Part shown: positions 1 to 6,251 of the stretch, piece after piece | Layout: every line of letters begins with the position of its first letter | How positions within the stretch are numbered: position 1 is the first letter of the stretch | DNA from: CAYOEZ01 sp964402955 | GTDB taxonomy: Bacteria; Chloroflexota; DTOL01; DAOUCN01 | Assembly: GCA_964402955.1 (NCBI GenBank) | Contig: CAYOEZ010000072.1 | Location: 1-19,289 of the forward strand | Reading direction: 5' to 3' | Length of the DNA stretch: 19,289 nt | Made by a program: the position numbers and the translations under genes | Notes under the pieces: generated by a model | What the model was told of the DNA's origin: nothing | Database searches by the model: none | What the model saw: only the letters and a program-made list of their open reading frames with translations

Positions 1-159
1 CGCGTGGATGGAATTGACAAAGAGCTGGTTGGCGAGACGGCGGCTCAGTTGCGCCGCATCCGTCCGCCCGAGCCCTACAAGGGCAAGGGCATCGCCTATG
101 CTGACGAGCGCATTCGCCGCAAGGCCGGAAAGGCTGGCAAGGTCGGCGCGAAGAAGTAA
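1..159 (+). CDS. rplF: 50S ribosomal protein L6, 3' end only
   Basis: The first 52 codons read in frame from base 1 to a TAA at 157-159. The peptide begins RVDGIDKELVGETAAQLRRI and continues PPEPYKGKGIAYADE. This is the C-terminal signature of ribosomal protein L6, which binds 23S rRNA near the sarcin-ricin loop at the factor-binding site. The tail is lysine and glycine rich (KAGKAGKVGAKK), slightly longer than in many L6 proteins. The start lies outside the window. The next gene, rplR, follows after 14 bases, which is the standard L6-L18 order of the spc operon. Confidence 0.96.
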   Translation, partial: RVDGIDKELVGETAAQLRRIRPPEPYKGKGIAYADERIRRKAGKAGKVGAKK

Positions 160-173
160 GGAATAGACAAAAA

Positions 174-722
174 ATGATCAAACGTTATGATGCACGAGGG
201 TTGCGGGAGCGCCGCCATCGGCGGATTCGGACTCGGCTCTCAGGCACGCCAGAGAGACCACGCGTTGCCGTCTTCCGCAGTACGATCCATATCTATGCCC
301 AGATCATCGATGATTCGACCGGGCGCACGTTGGTGCAGGCGTCGAGCCTGGACAAAGACGTGGCCAACATCGAGCCCGCTCTGCCGGCCGTCGTTGCTGC
401 TCCTGTTGCCGTGGCGAAAGAAGAAGTGACCGCCAGGGTTGAGAAGGGTGGCAAAGCAGGCGCGCAGAAGGGCGGCAAACCTGGCGCAGAGAAGGGCGGC
501 AAACAGCCTGCAAAGGCTGAGGCAAAAGCTGAGGCCAAACCCGCTGCACCGGCAAAGGCGGGCAAAAAGACTCGTCTCGCTCAACAGGTGGGAACGCTTC
601 TGGCCAAGCGCGCCCAGGAAAAGGGTATTAAGCAGGTTGTCTTCGATCGCGGTGGCTTCTTCTACCACGGTCGTATCAGAGCGCTGGCAGAGTCGGCCAG
701 AGCTGCCGGATTGGAGTTCTAG
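174..722 (+). CDS. rplR: 50S ribosomal protein L18 with a long internal low-complexity insertion
   Basis: L18 binds 5S rRNA in the central protuberance of the large subunit. The N-terminal part (residues 1-61, with RLSGTPERPRVAVFRS) and the C-terminal part (about 132-182, with VVFDRGGFFYHGRIRALAE) are typical L18. The family is usually near 120 residues; this protein has 182. The surplus is an insertion at about residues 62-131: an Ala/Val/Pro stretch, then KGGKAGAQ, KGGKPGAE and KGGKQPAK octads, then an AKAEAKAEAK stretch. Reading frame is kept throughout, so this is not a frameshift. The ATG at 174 has AAGGA (158-162) upstream at a rather long spacing. rpsE starts 3 bases after the stop. 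Confidence 0.95.
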   Translation: MIKRYDARGLRERRHRRIRTRLSGTPERPRVAVFRSTIHIYAQIIDDSTGRTLVQASSLDKDVANIEPALPAVVAAPVAVAKEEVTARVEKGGKAGAQKGGKPGAEKGGKQPAKAEAKAEAKPAAPAKAGKKTRLAQQVGTLLAKRAQEKGIKQVVFDRGGFFYHGRIRALAESARAAGLEF

Positions 723-725
723 ACG

Positions 726-1526
726 ATGCCGAGAATTGATCCAGCAAGGCTTCAACTGTCTGATGAGCGTGTGGTCAGTATCAACCGGGTCGCCAAGGTC
801 GTGAAGGGTGGCCGCCGGTTTAGCTTCAGCGCTGTGGTTGTCGTCGGTGATGGCAAGGGTTATGTGGGAGCTGGCCTGGGCAAGGCCAACGAAGTTCCCG
901 ATGCCATTCGTAAGGGTACCGAAGACGCGAAGAAACATCTTATCCGTGTGCCGTTGCTTGGTACAACCCTGCCCCACCCTGTGATCAGCGAATTCGGCGC
1001 GGCCAAGATCATGCTGCGCCCGGCAGCACCCGGCACCGGCATCATTGCTGGCGGCGGTGTGCGCGCCGTGCTTGAGGCGGCTGGGGTCAAGGACGTGCTG
1101 ACGAAGTCACTGGGAACGGCAAACCCTGTCAACGTTGTCCATGCCACAATGCTGGCCCTGCGCATGATGAAGGATCCCGAACAGGAAGCAATCCGGCGCG
1201 GCAAGCCCCTCGACTCGCTCCTGTCGAAGAAGGCAATCGCCTCCCTGCAGGCAGCCAAGGAAGCGGCGGCTGCGGCGCCGGTGGTAGATCCTTCATTCCA
1301 GCAAGAGCGTGGCCGTGGCGGTCCGGGCGGCGGACGTGGTGGCCGTGGCGGTCCAGGTGGCGGACGTGGTGGGCCAGGCGGCTCACGCGGCGGTCCAGGT
1401 GGCGGACGTGGTGGGCCAGGCGGCTCACGCGGCGGTCCGGGTGGCTCACGTGGTGGGCCAGGCGGCCCGCGCCCGTCGGCGCCTTCGTCTGCTCCAACAG
1501 GAGGGCCGACAGATGCCAGCCGCTAA
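726..1526 (+). CDS. rpsE: 30S ribosomal protein S5 with a Gly/Arg/Pro repeat tail
   Basis: S5 lies at the mRNA entry side of the small subunit beside S4 and S8 and helps decoding fidelity. Residues 1 to about 175 form a normal S5: the double-stranded RNA-binding-like domain (RVAKVVKGGRRFSFSAVVVV) and the C-domain (GTGIIAGGGVRAVLEAAGV). Residues 195-249 form an RGG-type tail built from GGPGGGRGG and GGPGGSRGG units, ending in a Pro/Ser-rich stretch. Total length is 266, against about 165-170 in most bacteria. A GGAG at 713-716 inside the rplR end serves as SD for the ATG at 726. The gene overlaps rpmD by 14 bases, and the rpmD SD is embedded in the tail codons. Confidence 0.96.
   Translation: MPRIDPARLQLSDERVVSINRVAKVVKGGRRFSFSAVVVVGDGKGYVGAGLGKANEVPDAIRKGTEDAKKHLIRVPLLGTTLPHPVISEFGAAKIMLRPAAPGTGIIAGGGVRAVLEAAGVKDVLTKSLGTANPVNVVHATMLALRMMKDPEQEAIRRGKPLDSLLSKKAIASLQAAKEAAAAAPVVDPSFQQERGRGGPGGGRGGRGGPGGGRGGPGGSRGGPGGGRGGPGGSRGGPGGSRGGPGGPRPSAPSSAPTGGPTDASR
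1350..1433 (+). repeat. Two exact 42-bp tandem units in the rpsE tail
   Basis: Bases 1350-1391 and 1392-1433 are identical, read by eye. Each unit encodes GPGGGRGGPGGSRG (residues 209-222 and 223-236). Degenerate copies flank the pair, upstream from about 1308 and downstream to about 1470. Identity at synonymous positions points to recent slippage or duplication rather than old divergence. Confidence 0.93.
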
Positions 1527-1806
1527 GAAAGCAGTCCGTCTGGTGACGGCAGAAGAGCTTGAGACACCGGTAGTTGCTGAGACAGTGGCAACTGAGGCGC
1601 CCGAGGCAGCCCCAACGGGGCCTCGCTTGCGCATCACACTGTTGAAGAGCGGCACTGGTTACAAGTATGACCAAAAGCGAACACTGGTTGCCCTTGGTTT
1701 GCGCCGGTTGCACGCCACCGTTGAGCGGCCAGACAATGCTAGCGTACGCGGTATGCTGACCAAAGTTCAGCATCTGGTTCGGGTGGAGGAGATTGGTCAG
1801 TCATGA
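1513..1806 (+). CDS. rpmD: 50S ribosomal protein L30 with N-terminal extension
   Basis: L30 is a small large-subunit protein absent from some bacterial lineages. The core is residues about 38-95 (PRLRITLLKSGTGYKYDQKR, then TLVALGLRRLHATVERPDN), matching the usual 55-60 residue protein. The first 37 residues are an extra acidic, Ala/Val/Glu-rich leader. I choose the ATG at 1513 because AGGAGG at 1499-1504 sits 8 bases upstream. The reading frame stays open further 5', but that part is only the out-of-frame shadow of the rpsE repeats. The 14-base overlap with rpsE and the ATGA overlap with rplO suggest translational coupling. Confidence 0.93.
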   Translation: MPAAKKAVRLVTAEELETPVVAETVATEAPEAAPTGPRLRITLLKSGTGYKYDQKRTLVALGLRRLHATVERPDNASVRGMLTKVQHLVRVEEIGQS

Positions 1807-2297
1807 AACTGCATGAGTTGAATTCACCCTATGGTACGACTAAGAACAGGAAGCGTGTGGGCCGGGGCACTGGCTCGGGACATGGCACGTTCTCTGGTCG
1901 TGGCCAGAAGGGCCAAAAAGCCCGCACTGCGCCGCACATCCATCCCTACTTCGAAGGCGGCCAGCTTCCATTGAGCCGTCGCCTGCCCCACAAGAGAGGC
2001 TTCCACAACATTTTCCGTGTCGAGTACGAAGTCGTGAATGTTGGTGTGCTGGCTGATCTGCCGACGGGCGAAATCATCACCCCCGAGACTCTGGCCGCGC
2101 TGCGTTTGGTGTCGAGCCCGGATGTTCCCGTCAAGATTCTGGGTGATGGCGAGTTGACTGCTGCGGTGCGCGTTCGCGTGCACCGGCTGTCCAAGTCGGC
2201 CAAGGAAAAGATCACAGCGGCTGGCGGCACATTCGAAGAAATGTGGGCTGAGTCTGCTGACAAAGCGACTGAGGGATCGAGCTCGAAAAAGGGGTAG
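1803..2297 (+). CDS. rplO: 50S ribosomal protein L15
   Basis: L15 binds 23S rRNA early in large-subunit assembly. The N-terminal half has the expected MKLHEL start and the Gly/Arg-rich stretch KNRKRVGRGTGSGHGTFSGR, followed by GGQLPLSRRLPHKRGF. The globular C-terminal half includes VKILGDGELTAAVRVRVHRL and a final Ser/Lys tail. At 164 residues it is slightly longer than the usual 145-150. The ATG overlaps the rpmD stop (ATGA at 1803-1806). It is the last gene before secY, from which it is separated by 73 bases containing a perfect 12-bp inverted repeat. Confidence 0.96.
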   Translation: MKLHELNSPYGTTKNRKRVGRGTGSGHGTFSGRGQKGQKARTAPHIHPYFEGGQLPLSRRLPHKRGFHNIFRVEYEVVNVGVLADLPTGEIITPETLAALRLVSSPDVPVKILGDGELTAAVRVRVHRLSKSAKEKITAAGGTFEEMWAESADKATEGSSSKKG

Positions 2298-2306
2298 AAC
2301 GACAAA

Positions 2307-2343
2307 TCAATCGTCCGAAGTCTTCGTGACCTCGGACGATTGA
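2307..2343 (+). promoter_or_regulatory. Perfect 12-bp inverted repeat between rplO and secY
   Basis: TCAATCGTCCGA (2307-2318) is exactly complementary to TCGGACGATTGA (2332-2343). After one A/C mismatch the stem continues with GTC (2320-2322) against GAC (2328-2330) and a TTCGT loop. No T-run follows, so this is not a classic intrinsic terminator. As RNA it would form a stable stem ending 14 bases before the secY SD (GGGAGGA, 2358-2364). Plausible roles, all inferred, are a processing or stability site or a protein-binding site that changes secY expression relative to the ribosomal genes. Confidence 0.75.
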
Positions 2344-2370
2344 GAGTGCGCTACCCTGGGAGGACATGAC

Positions 2371-3678
2371 ATGCTGCAAGCAGTCGCGAATGCCTTTCGC
2401 TTGCCGGACCTGCGCCGTAGGATTCTTTTTACCATCAGTATCCTTGTGCTCTACCGCTTCCTGGCGCACATTCCGGTGCCCGGCATAGATCTGAACAAGC
2501 TCCGTGACATCTTCAGTGCCGGCAGCCAATTCGGTTCGCTCTTTAACATGCTCGACCTGTTCTCTGGTGGCGCCATGTCCAACTTCTCGATCCTGTCCTT
2601 TGGCGTCTACCCGTACATTACGGCGTCGATCATTTTACAGTTGCTTGCCCCGATCATCCCGCAGTTAGGTGCTCTCCTGAAAGAGGGCGATCAGGGAAAG
2701 CAGCGCATGAACCTGTATACGCATATCCTGACGATCCCTCTGGCGGCCCTGCAGGCCTATTCACAGGGTGTGCTCTTCAGCAATCAGGGTGTGTTCACCA
2801 ACCTGCGCTTTGGCTTTGGCAACGATACGCTGGCAACGGTGGGCATCATTTTCAGCATGACCGCCGGGACACTACTGGCGGTGTGGCTGGGTGAGTTGAT
2901 CACCGAGAGCGGCATCGGCCAGGGTGTGTCGATCATCATCTTTGGCGGCATTGTGGCGAAGTCGCCGCAAAACATTCGTGGCGTCTTTGCCAACCAGGAC
3001 TTCCTGGCGCTGCTTATCTTCATTGCCCTGACGGTTGTGACCATCGCTGGTATCGTCCTCATTCAGGAAGGACAGCGGCGCATTCCGGTGCAGTATGCCA
3101 AGCGCATCAAGGGTAACCGCATGTATGGAGGGCAGAGCACGCATGTTCCATTGCGTGTCAACTCGGCGGGCATGATCCCGCTGATCTTCGCCTCGTCGCT
3201 CTTGCTCTTCCCGGCTGTGATTGCGCAGTTCTTCCTACCGGCGCCGGGTGTTGTGGCGTCGCTGGGGGGCAAGATCGCACAGGCCGTCTACAACGCCTTC
3301 AACTCATCGGGCGCAGTGTACTGGATTACGTACTTTGTCCTGGTGGTTGGCTTCACCTATTTCTATACCGCGGTGACATTCCAGCAGCAAAACCTGCCGG
3401 AAAATCTACAGAAGTATGGGGGCTTTGTTCCGGGCATCAGGCCGGGGAGGCCCACGCAGGAGTACTTGACCAGGGTGCTAAACCGCATCACGCTGGTGGG
3501 CGCGCTCTTCCTGGGTATCGTGGCTGTCATGCCGTTCTTCATGACGCCGATCACGGGCGGGGGCATGCTGATCTTCTCGAGCACGGGTATCCTGATCGTG
3601 GTTGGTGTGGTGCTGGATACCATGCGCCAGTTGGAGGCGCAGTTGTTGATGCGCCACTATGAAGGATTCATCAAATAG
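2371..3678 (+). CDS. secY: Preprotein translocase subunit SecY
   Basis: SecY is the channel-forming subunit of the SecYEG translocon in the inner membrane. The 435-residue length fits the family and about ten hydrophobic segments are visible. The first SecY signature lies at residues 73-92 (SILSFGVYPYITASIILQLL), and a second conserved block is LGELITESGIGQGVSIIIFG. The cytosolic loop RRIPVQYAKRIKGNRMYGGQ and the C-terminal loop ENLQKYGGFVPGIRPGRPT, both needed for SecA or ribosome contact, are intact. The ATG at 2371 follows a good SD at 2358-2364. It sits after rplO and before adk, the usual spc-operon position. I see nothing unusual in the protein. Confidence 0.98.
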   Translation: MLQAVANAFRLPDLRRRILFTISILVLYRFLAHIPVPGIDLNKLRDIFSAGSQFGSLFNMLDLFSGGAMSNFSILSFGVYPYITASIILQLLAPIIPQLGALLKEGDQGKQRMNLYTHILTIPLAALQAYSQGVLFSNQGVFTNLRFGFGNDTLATVGIIFSMTAGTLLAVWLGELITESGIGQGVSIIIFGGIVAKSPQNIRGVFANQDFLALLIFIALTVVTIAGIVLIQEGQRRIPVQYAKRIKGNRMYGGQSTHVPLRVNSAGMIPLIFASSLLLFPAVIAQFFLPAPGVVASLGGKIAQAVYNAFNSSGAVYWITYFVLVVGFTYFYTAVTFQQQNLPENLQKYGGFVPGIRPGRPTQEYLTRVLNRITLVGALFLGIVAVMPFFMTPITGGGMLIFSSTGILIVVGVVLDTMRQLEAQLLMRHYEGFIK

Positions 3679-3684
3679 GAGAAC

Positions 3685-3701
3685 CAGACGTCCGACGTCT
3701 G
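3685..3701 (+). promoter_or_regulatory. Short hairpin in the secY-adk junction
   Basis: CAGACG (3685-3690) and CGTCTG (3696-3701) are perfect inverted arms around TCCGA. No T-run follows. The adk start is 16 bases further on, with only a weak SD (GAGAG). Six pairs in a 39-base gap can arise by chance; I list it because other junctions in the operon show the same pattern. Confidence 0.4.
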
Positions 3702-3717
3702 ATGTCACGAGAGCATA

Positions 3718-4368
3718 ATGTATCTGATTCTTTTGGGAGCACCCGGAGCAGGCAAGGGAACACAGGCTGTCACGCTGGTCAAGGAATTTGGCCTGGCGCA
3801 CATTTCGACGGGCGACCTCTTCCGTGAGAATGTGGCCAAGGGCACGGAGCTTGGTGTGCTGGCCAAGTCCTACATGGACCGTGGCGCGCTGGTTCCTGAT
3901 GATGTGACTGTGCGCATGCTGTTGGAGCGCCTCGCCCGGCCGGATACGGCCAAGGGTGTGATGCTCGACGGGTTTCCGCGCACGATCGAGCAGGCAGAGG
4001 CGCTGGCAAAGGCCCTGGCAGCTCAGGGGAAGAAGATCGATCGTGTTCTGTACATAAAGGTTCCGAACGAGGCGCTGATCACACGGCTGAGCGGCCGGCT
4101 GACCTGCCGCACATGTGGCGCTGTGTACCACGCGACGTTCTCACCACCGCACAAAGCCGGTGTGTGCGACAAGGATGGCGGCGAGTTGTATACGCGGCCA
4201 GACGATAGCGTGGCGACGGCTCGCAAGCGTTTGGACGTCTACTTTGCCCAGACGTCGCCGCTGATCGAGTACTACACGACGCGTGGGCTTCTGACTGAGA
4301 TCAACGGCGACCAGCATGTCGATGCTGTGGGCGTGGATCTCATCGAGGTTGTCAAGGTGATCGGCTAG
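3718..4368 (+). CDS. adk: Adenylate kinase, long zinc-type
   Basis: It catalyses ATP + AMP = 2 ADP in the cytosol. The P-loop GAPGAGKGT is at residues 7-15 and the NMP-binding part includes STGDLFRE (30-37). DGFPR is at 84-88. The LID domain is the long form with a zinc-site pattern: C130, C133, C150 and D153 (the Cys-Cys-Cys-Asp version seen in many Gram-positives and thermophiles). Arginines for phosphate binding are in SGRLTC and TRPDD. At 216 residues the protein has the normal length. The ATG has a weak SD, so expression may depend on coupling to secY 39 bases upstream. Confidence 0.97.
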   Translation: MYLILLGAPGAGKGTQAVTLVKEFGLAHISTGDLFRENVAKGTELGVLAKSYMDRGALVPDDVTVRMLLERLARPDTAKGVMLDGFPRTIEQAEALAKALAAQGKKIDRVLYIKVPNEALITRLSGRLTCRTCGAVYHATFSPPHKAGVCDKDGGELYTRPDDSVATARKRLDVYFAQTSPLIEYYTTRGLLTEINGDQHVDAVGVDLIEVVKVIG

Positions 4369-4369
4369 T

Positions 4370-4405
4370 CTAAGCGTCTGCTCTTGGGTGAGTGTGGACG
4401 TTTAG
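4370..4405 (+). promoter_or_regulatory. Stem at the adk-map junction touching the map SD
   Basis: CTAAGCGTC (4370-4378) pairs with GACGTTTAG (4397-4405): nine pairs including one G-U, around an 18-base loop. The 3' arm ends inside AGGA (4404-4407), the only SD-like sequence for map. Folding would therefore mask part of that site. The base pairing is visible; the control of map translation is inferred. Confidence 0.5.
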
Positions 4406-4415
4406 GATGCCACCT

Positions 4416-5165
4416 ATGGGAATCGTTATCAAGTCAGAGCGAGAGATCGAGATCATGCGCCAGGCCGGCCGCATCGTGGCCGAAACGCTGGCCGTGGTTG
4501 CTGAGGCGGTTCGTCCAGGCATAACGACTCATGACCTCGACGACGTGACCTATCGCACAATTACCAGGCAGGGGGCAACCCCGTCATTCAAAGGCTATCG
4601 TGGTTATCCGGCATCACTGTGCGCCTCCCTCAATGATGAGGTGGTGCATGGTATCCCGGGCAAGCGTGTCTTGAAAGAGGGCGATGTCGTCAGTCTGGAC
4701 GTGGGGGCCTTGTATAAGGGTTTCCACGGCGATGCGGCGCTGACTGTCCCCGTCGGCAAAATCAACGGACGGACGCAGGCTCTTCTGGATGCATGCAAGG
4801 CCGGGTTGGCAGCGGGGATTGGCGCAGCTCGCGCCGGTGCGCGAGTTGGTGACATCTCCGCGGCGGTGCAGACGACTGTGGAAGCGCTTGGCTTTTCTGT
4901 GGTGCGCGAGTATACCGGGCACGGGGTGGGCAGGAATCTCCATGAAGACCCACTGGTGCCCAATGTTGGCCAGCCGCAGACGGGCGCCTTGTTGCGCCCG
5001 GGGATGACGATCGCCATCGAGCCGATGATCAATCTGGGTAGCTGGGAAGTGGAACTGAGACCGAACGGCTGGACAGTTGCGACGCGAGATGGCAGCGTGT
5101 CGGCGCACTTTGAGCACACGGTGGTCATCAGAGAGGGCGAGGCGGAGATTCTGACGAAGCTGTAG
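4416..5165 (+). CDS. map: Methionine aminopeptidase type I
   Basis: It removes the initiator methionine from nascent proteins. All metal ligands of the pita-bread fold are present when numbered from the ATG at 4416: D95 and D106 (SLDVGALYKGFHGDAALT), H169 (YTGHGVGRNLHEDP), E202 (AIEPMI) and E233 (HFEHTVVI). H78 in NDEVVHGIPG is the substrate-contact histidine. I prefer 4416 because AGGA at 4404-4407 is 8 bases upstream and MGIVIKSEREIEIMRQAG is the typical N-terminus. The frame also has an ATG at 4407 and a GTG at 4392, which are less well placed. It is 249 residues, the size of the short bacterial form. Confidence 0.96.
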   Translation: MGIVIKSEREIEIMRQAGRIVAETLAVVAEAVRPGITTHDLDDVTYRTITRQGATPSFKGYRGYPASLCASLNDEVVHGIPGKRVLKEGDVVSLDVGALYKGFHGDAALTVPVGKINGRTQALLDACKAGLAAGIGAARAGARVGDISAAVQTTVEALGFSVVREYTGHGVGRNLHEDPLVPNVGQPQTGALLRPGMTIAIEPMINLGSWEVELRPNGWTVATRDGSVSAHFEHTVVIREGEAEILTKL

Positions 5166-5230
5166 AGGATCGTCGGCCATCGTGTCTGGCTGTGGTCGTG
5201 GGATGCTGTAGAGATTGCCGAAAATCGCCC

Positions 5231-5280
5231 CCAAGAACGGTCAAAAAGCTCTTGGTGTCCTGGCTGGTTTGTGATATAAT
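5231..5280 (+). promoter_or_regulatory. Promoter for infA-rpmJ-rpsM and downstream genes
   Basis: The map-infA gap holds a perfect TATAAT at 5275-5280 preceded by an extended -10 (TG at 5272-5273). TTGGTG lies at 5252-5257 with a 17-base spacer. The start site would fall near 5287, giving a leader of about 87 bases before infA. An inverted repeat, CCAAGA (5231-5236) and TCTTGG (5250-5255), overlaps the -35 and could be an operator or a short hairpin on read-through RNA. Motif matches are seen; activity and regulation are inferred. Confidence 0.75.
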
Positions 5281-5373
5281 AGGTCATTAGCGCACCGGTT
5301 GGACTGGGCGCCCGACGTGTGTGTCGCGGACGTACTGTCTGCTGTGTGTCATGTCGTGTGGGGCGTGAGGGGT

Positions 5374-5592
5374 ATGGCGAAAAAAGACGTTATCGAAGTT
5401 GAAGGCATCGTGAAAGAGGCGCTCCCGAACGCAATGTTCCGGGTGAAGCTTCAGAATGAGCACGTGATACTGGCGCACATTTCGGGCAAGATGCGCTTGA
5501 ACTTCATCCGCATTCTGCCGGGAGATAGAGTTCTGGTGGAGCTATCGCCCTACGACCTCACGCGTGGGCGCATTATCTACCGGTACAAATAG
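5374..5592 (+). CDS. infA: Translation initiation factor IF-1
   Basis: IF-1 is the OB-fold factor that occupies the A site of the 30S subunit during initiation. The 72-residue protein begins MAKKDVIEVEGIVKEALPNA and contains FRVKLQNEHVILAHISGKMR and RGRIIYRYK, the family pattern and exact usual length. The ATG at 5374 fixes this N-terminus; the frame is open further upstream but that part looks non-coding. The SD is poor (GAGGGG too close). infA is the first gene after the internal promoter and is followed by rpmJ, as in many bacteria. Confidence 0.97.
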   Translation: MAKKDVIEVEGIVKEALPNAMFRVKLQNEHVILAHISGKMRLNFIRILPGDRVLVELSPYDLTRGRIIYRYK

Positions 5593-5611
5593 ACGTTGGC
5601 GGCTGCAGGGT

Positions 5612-5633
5612 GGTACGAGACGCAGTCTCGTCC
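5612..5633 (+). promoter_or_regulatory. Hairpin between infA and rpmJ
   Basis: ACGAGAC (5615-5621) and GTCTCGT (5625-5631) are perfect arms around GCA, with two further G-C pairs (5612-5613 with 5632-5633) across a bulged T. No T-run follows directly. It lies 15 bases before the rpmJ SD. The role is unknown; a processing or translational control site is possible. Confidence 0.55.
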
Positions 5634-5660
5634 GGCTCTTTGGCCAGTGGGAGGAAGACG

Positions 5661-5774
5661 GTGAAGGTCGGGGCATCGGTTAAGCGACGTTGTGAAAAGT
5701 GCAAGATTATCCGGCGGCGAGGGGTTGTCATGGTGATCTGCACCAATCCTAAGCACAAGCAGCGCCAGGGATGA
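5661..5774 (+). CDS. rpmJ: 50S ribosomal protein L36
   Basis: This 37-residue protein is below the size many ORF finders report. It reads VKVGASVKRRCEKCKIIRRR and ends GVVMVICTNPKHKQRQG, a clear L36. The zinc ribbon ligands C11, C14, C27 and H32 are all present, so this is the zinc-binding (C+) version. L36 helps order 23S rRNA near the peptidyl transferase region. The start is GTG at 5661, with GGGAGGA at 5649-5655 upstream. The TGA at 5772-5774 is 18 bases before rpsM, the usual rpmJ-rpsM arrangement. Confidence 0.97.
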   Translation: MKVGASVKRRCEKCKIIRRRGVVMVICTNPKHKQRQG

Positions 5775-5792
5775 TTTCGGCAGGAGGAATGG

Positions 5793-6176
5793 ATGGCACG
5801 TATCGCCGGAGTTGATATTCCGCGAGATAAGCGGGTGGAGATCTCTCTGCGTTACATTTACGGTATTGGACCAAGCAATAGCCGTGATATTGTGGCGCGG
5901 GCACGGGTCAATCCTGACACGCGGGTGAAGGATCTGACAGAGGAAGAAGTCAGCCGTCTGCGTGAGGCGATTGAAAAGAACGTCAAGGTGGAAGGCGATC
6001 TACGGCGTGAGCTGCAGATGAACATTAAGCGGCTGACAGAAATTGGCTGCTATCGCGGTATCCGCCACCGACGGAACCTGCCCGTGCGTGGGCAGCGCAC
6101 CAAGACCAACGCTCGTACCAAGCGCGGAACGAGAAAGACAGTTGCCGGTCGCAAGAAGGCCGCGAGCAAGAAGTAG
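5793..6176 (+). CDS. rpsM: 30S ribosomal protein S13
   Basis: S13 sits in the head of the small subunit and contacts the large subunit and P-site tRNA. The protein starts MARIAGVDIPRDKRVEISLR and includes YIYGIGPSNSRDIVARA (helix-two turn-helix) and the basic C-terminal tail RHRRNLPVRGQRTKTNARTK with KRGTRKTVAGRKKAASKK. The length of 127 is normal. AGGAGGA at 5782-5788 gives a strong SD for the ATG at 5793. It heads the alpha-operon segment rpsM-rpsK-rpsD-rpoA-rplQ. rpsK follows after 75 bases, a long gap for this pair. Confidence 0.97.
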   Translation: MARIAGVDIPRDKRVEISLRYIYGIGPSNSRDIVARARVNPDTRVKDLTEEEVSRLREAIEKNVKVEGDLRRELQMNIKRLTEIGCYRGIRHRRNLPVRGQRTKTNARTKRGTRKTVAGRKKAASKK

Positions 6177-6178
6177 GC

Positions 6179-6251
6179 AAGGAGGAGATAGAGGGAAAGA
6201 CCGGTTGGCAGTTGCCGTTTATGCTGTCGCCCCTTTCCCTCGCTATCAGCA
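6179..6251 (+). promoter_or_regulatory. rpsK leader: distant SD followed by a stem-loop
   Basis: A strong SD, AAGGAGGAG (6179-6187), lies just after the rpsM stop but has no usual start codon at a workable distance. GAGGGAAAG (6191-6199) is exactly complementary to CTTTCCCTC (6233-6241), with a 33-base loop. The rpsK ATG is at 6252 and has no SD directly before it. If the stem forms, only 3 plus 10 unpaired bases separate the SD from the ATG. The in-frame region upstream has no ATG, GTG or TTG before a TAG at 6189-6191. Delivery of the SD by the stem is inferred. Confidence 0.6.

Noticed and set aside
240..977. A 245-codon open frame on the - strand opposite rplR and rpsE
   Set aside because: It is the antisense shadow of two clear ribosomal genes, has no SD or known motif, and its composition follows the opposite strand.
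1309..1512. 68-codon 5' extension of rpmD with Ala/Val repeats
   Set aside because: It is an out-of-frame reading of the rpsE repeat tail. The AGGAGG at 1499-1504 fixes the start at 1513.
1129..1773. A 214-codon open frame on the - strand with His/Leu/Asp/Arg repeats
   Set aside because: The repeats are the reverse translation of the GC-rich rpsE tail; stops are rare there because of composition.
3478..4131. A 217-codon - strand frame across the secY-adk junction
   Set aside because: It is antisense to two well-defined genes and has no SD or motif.
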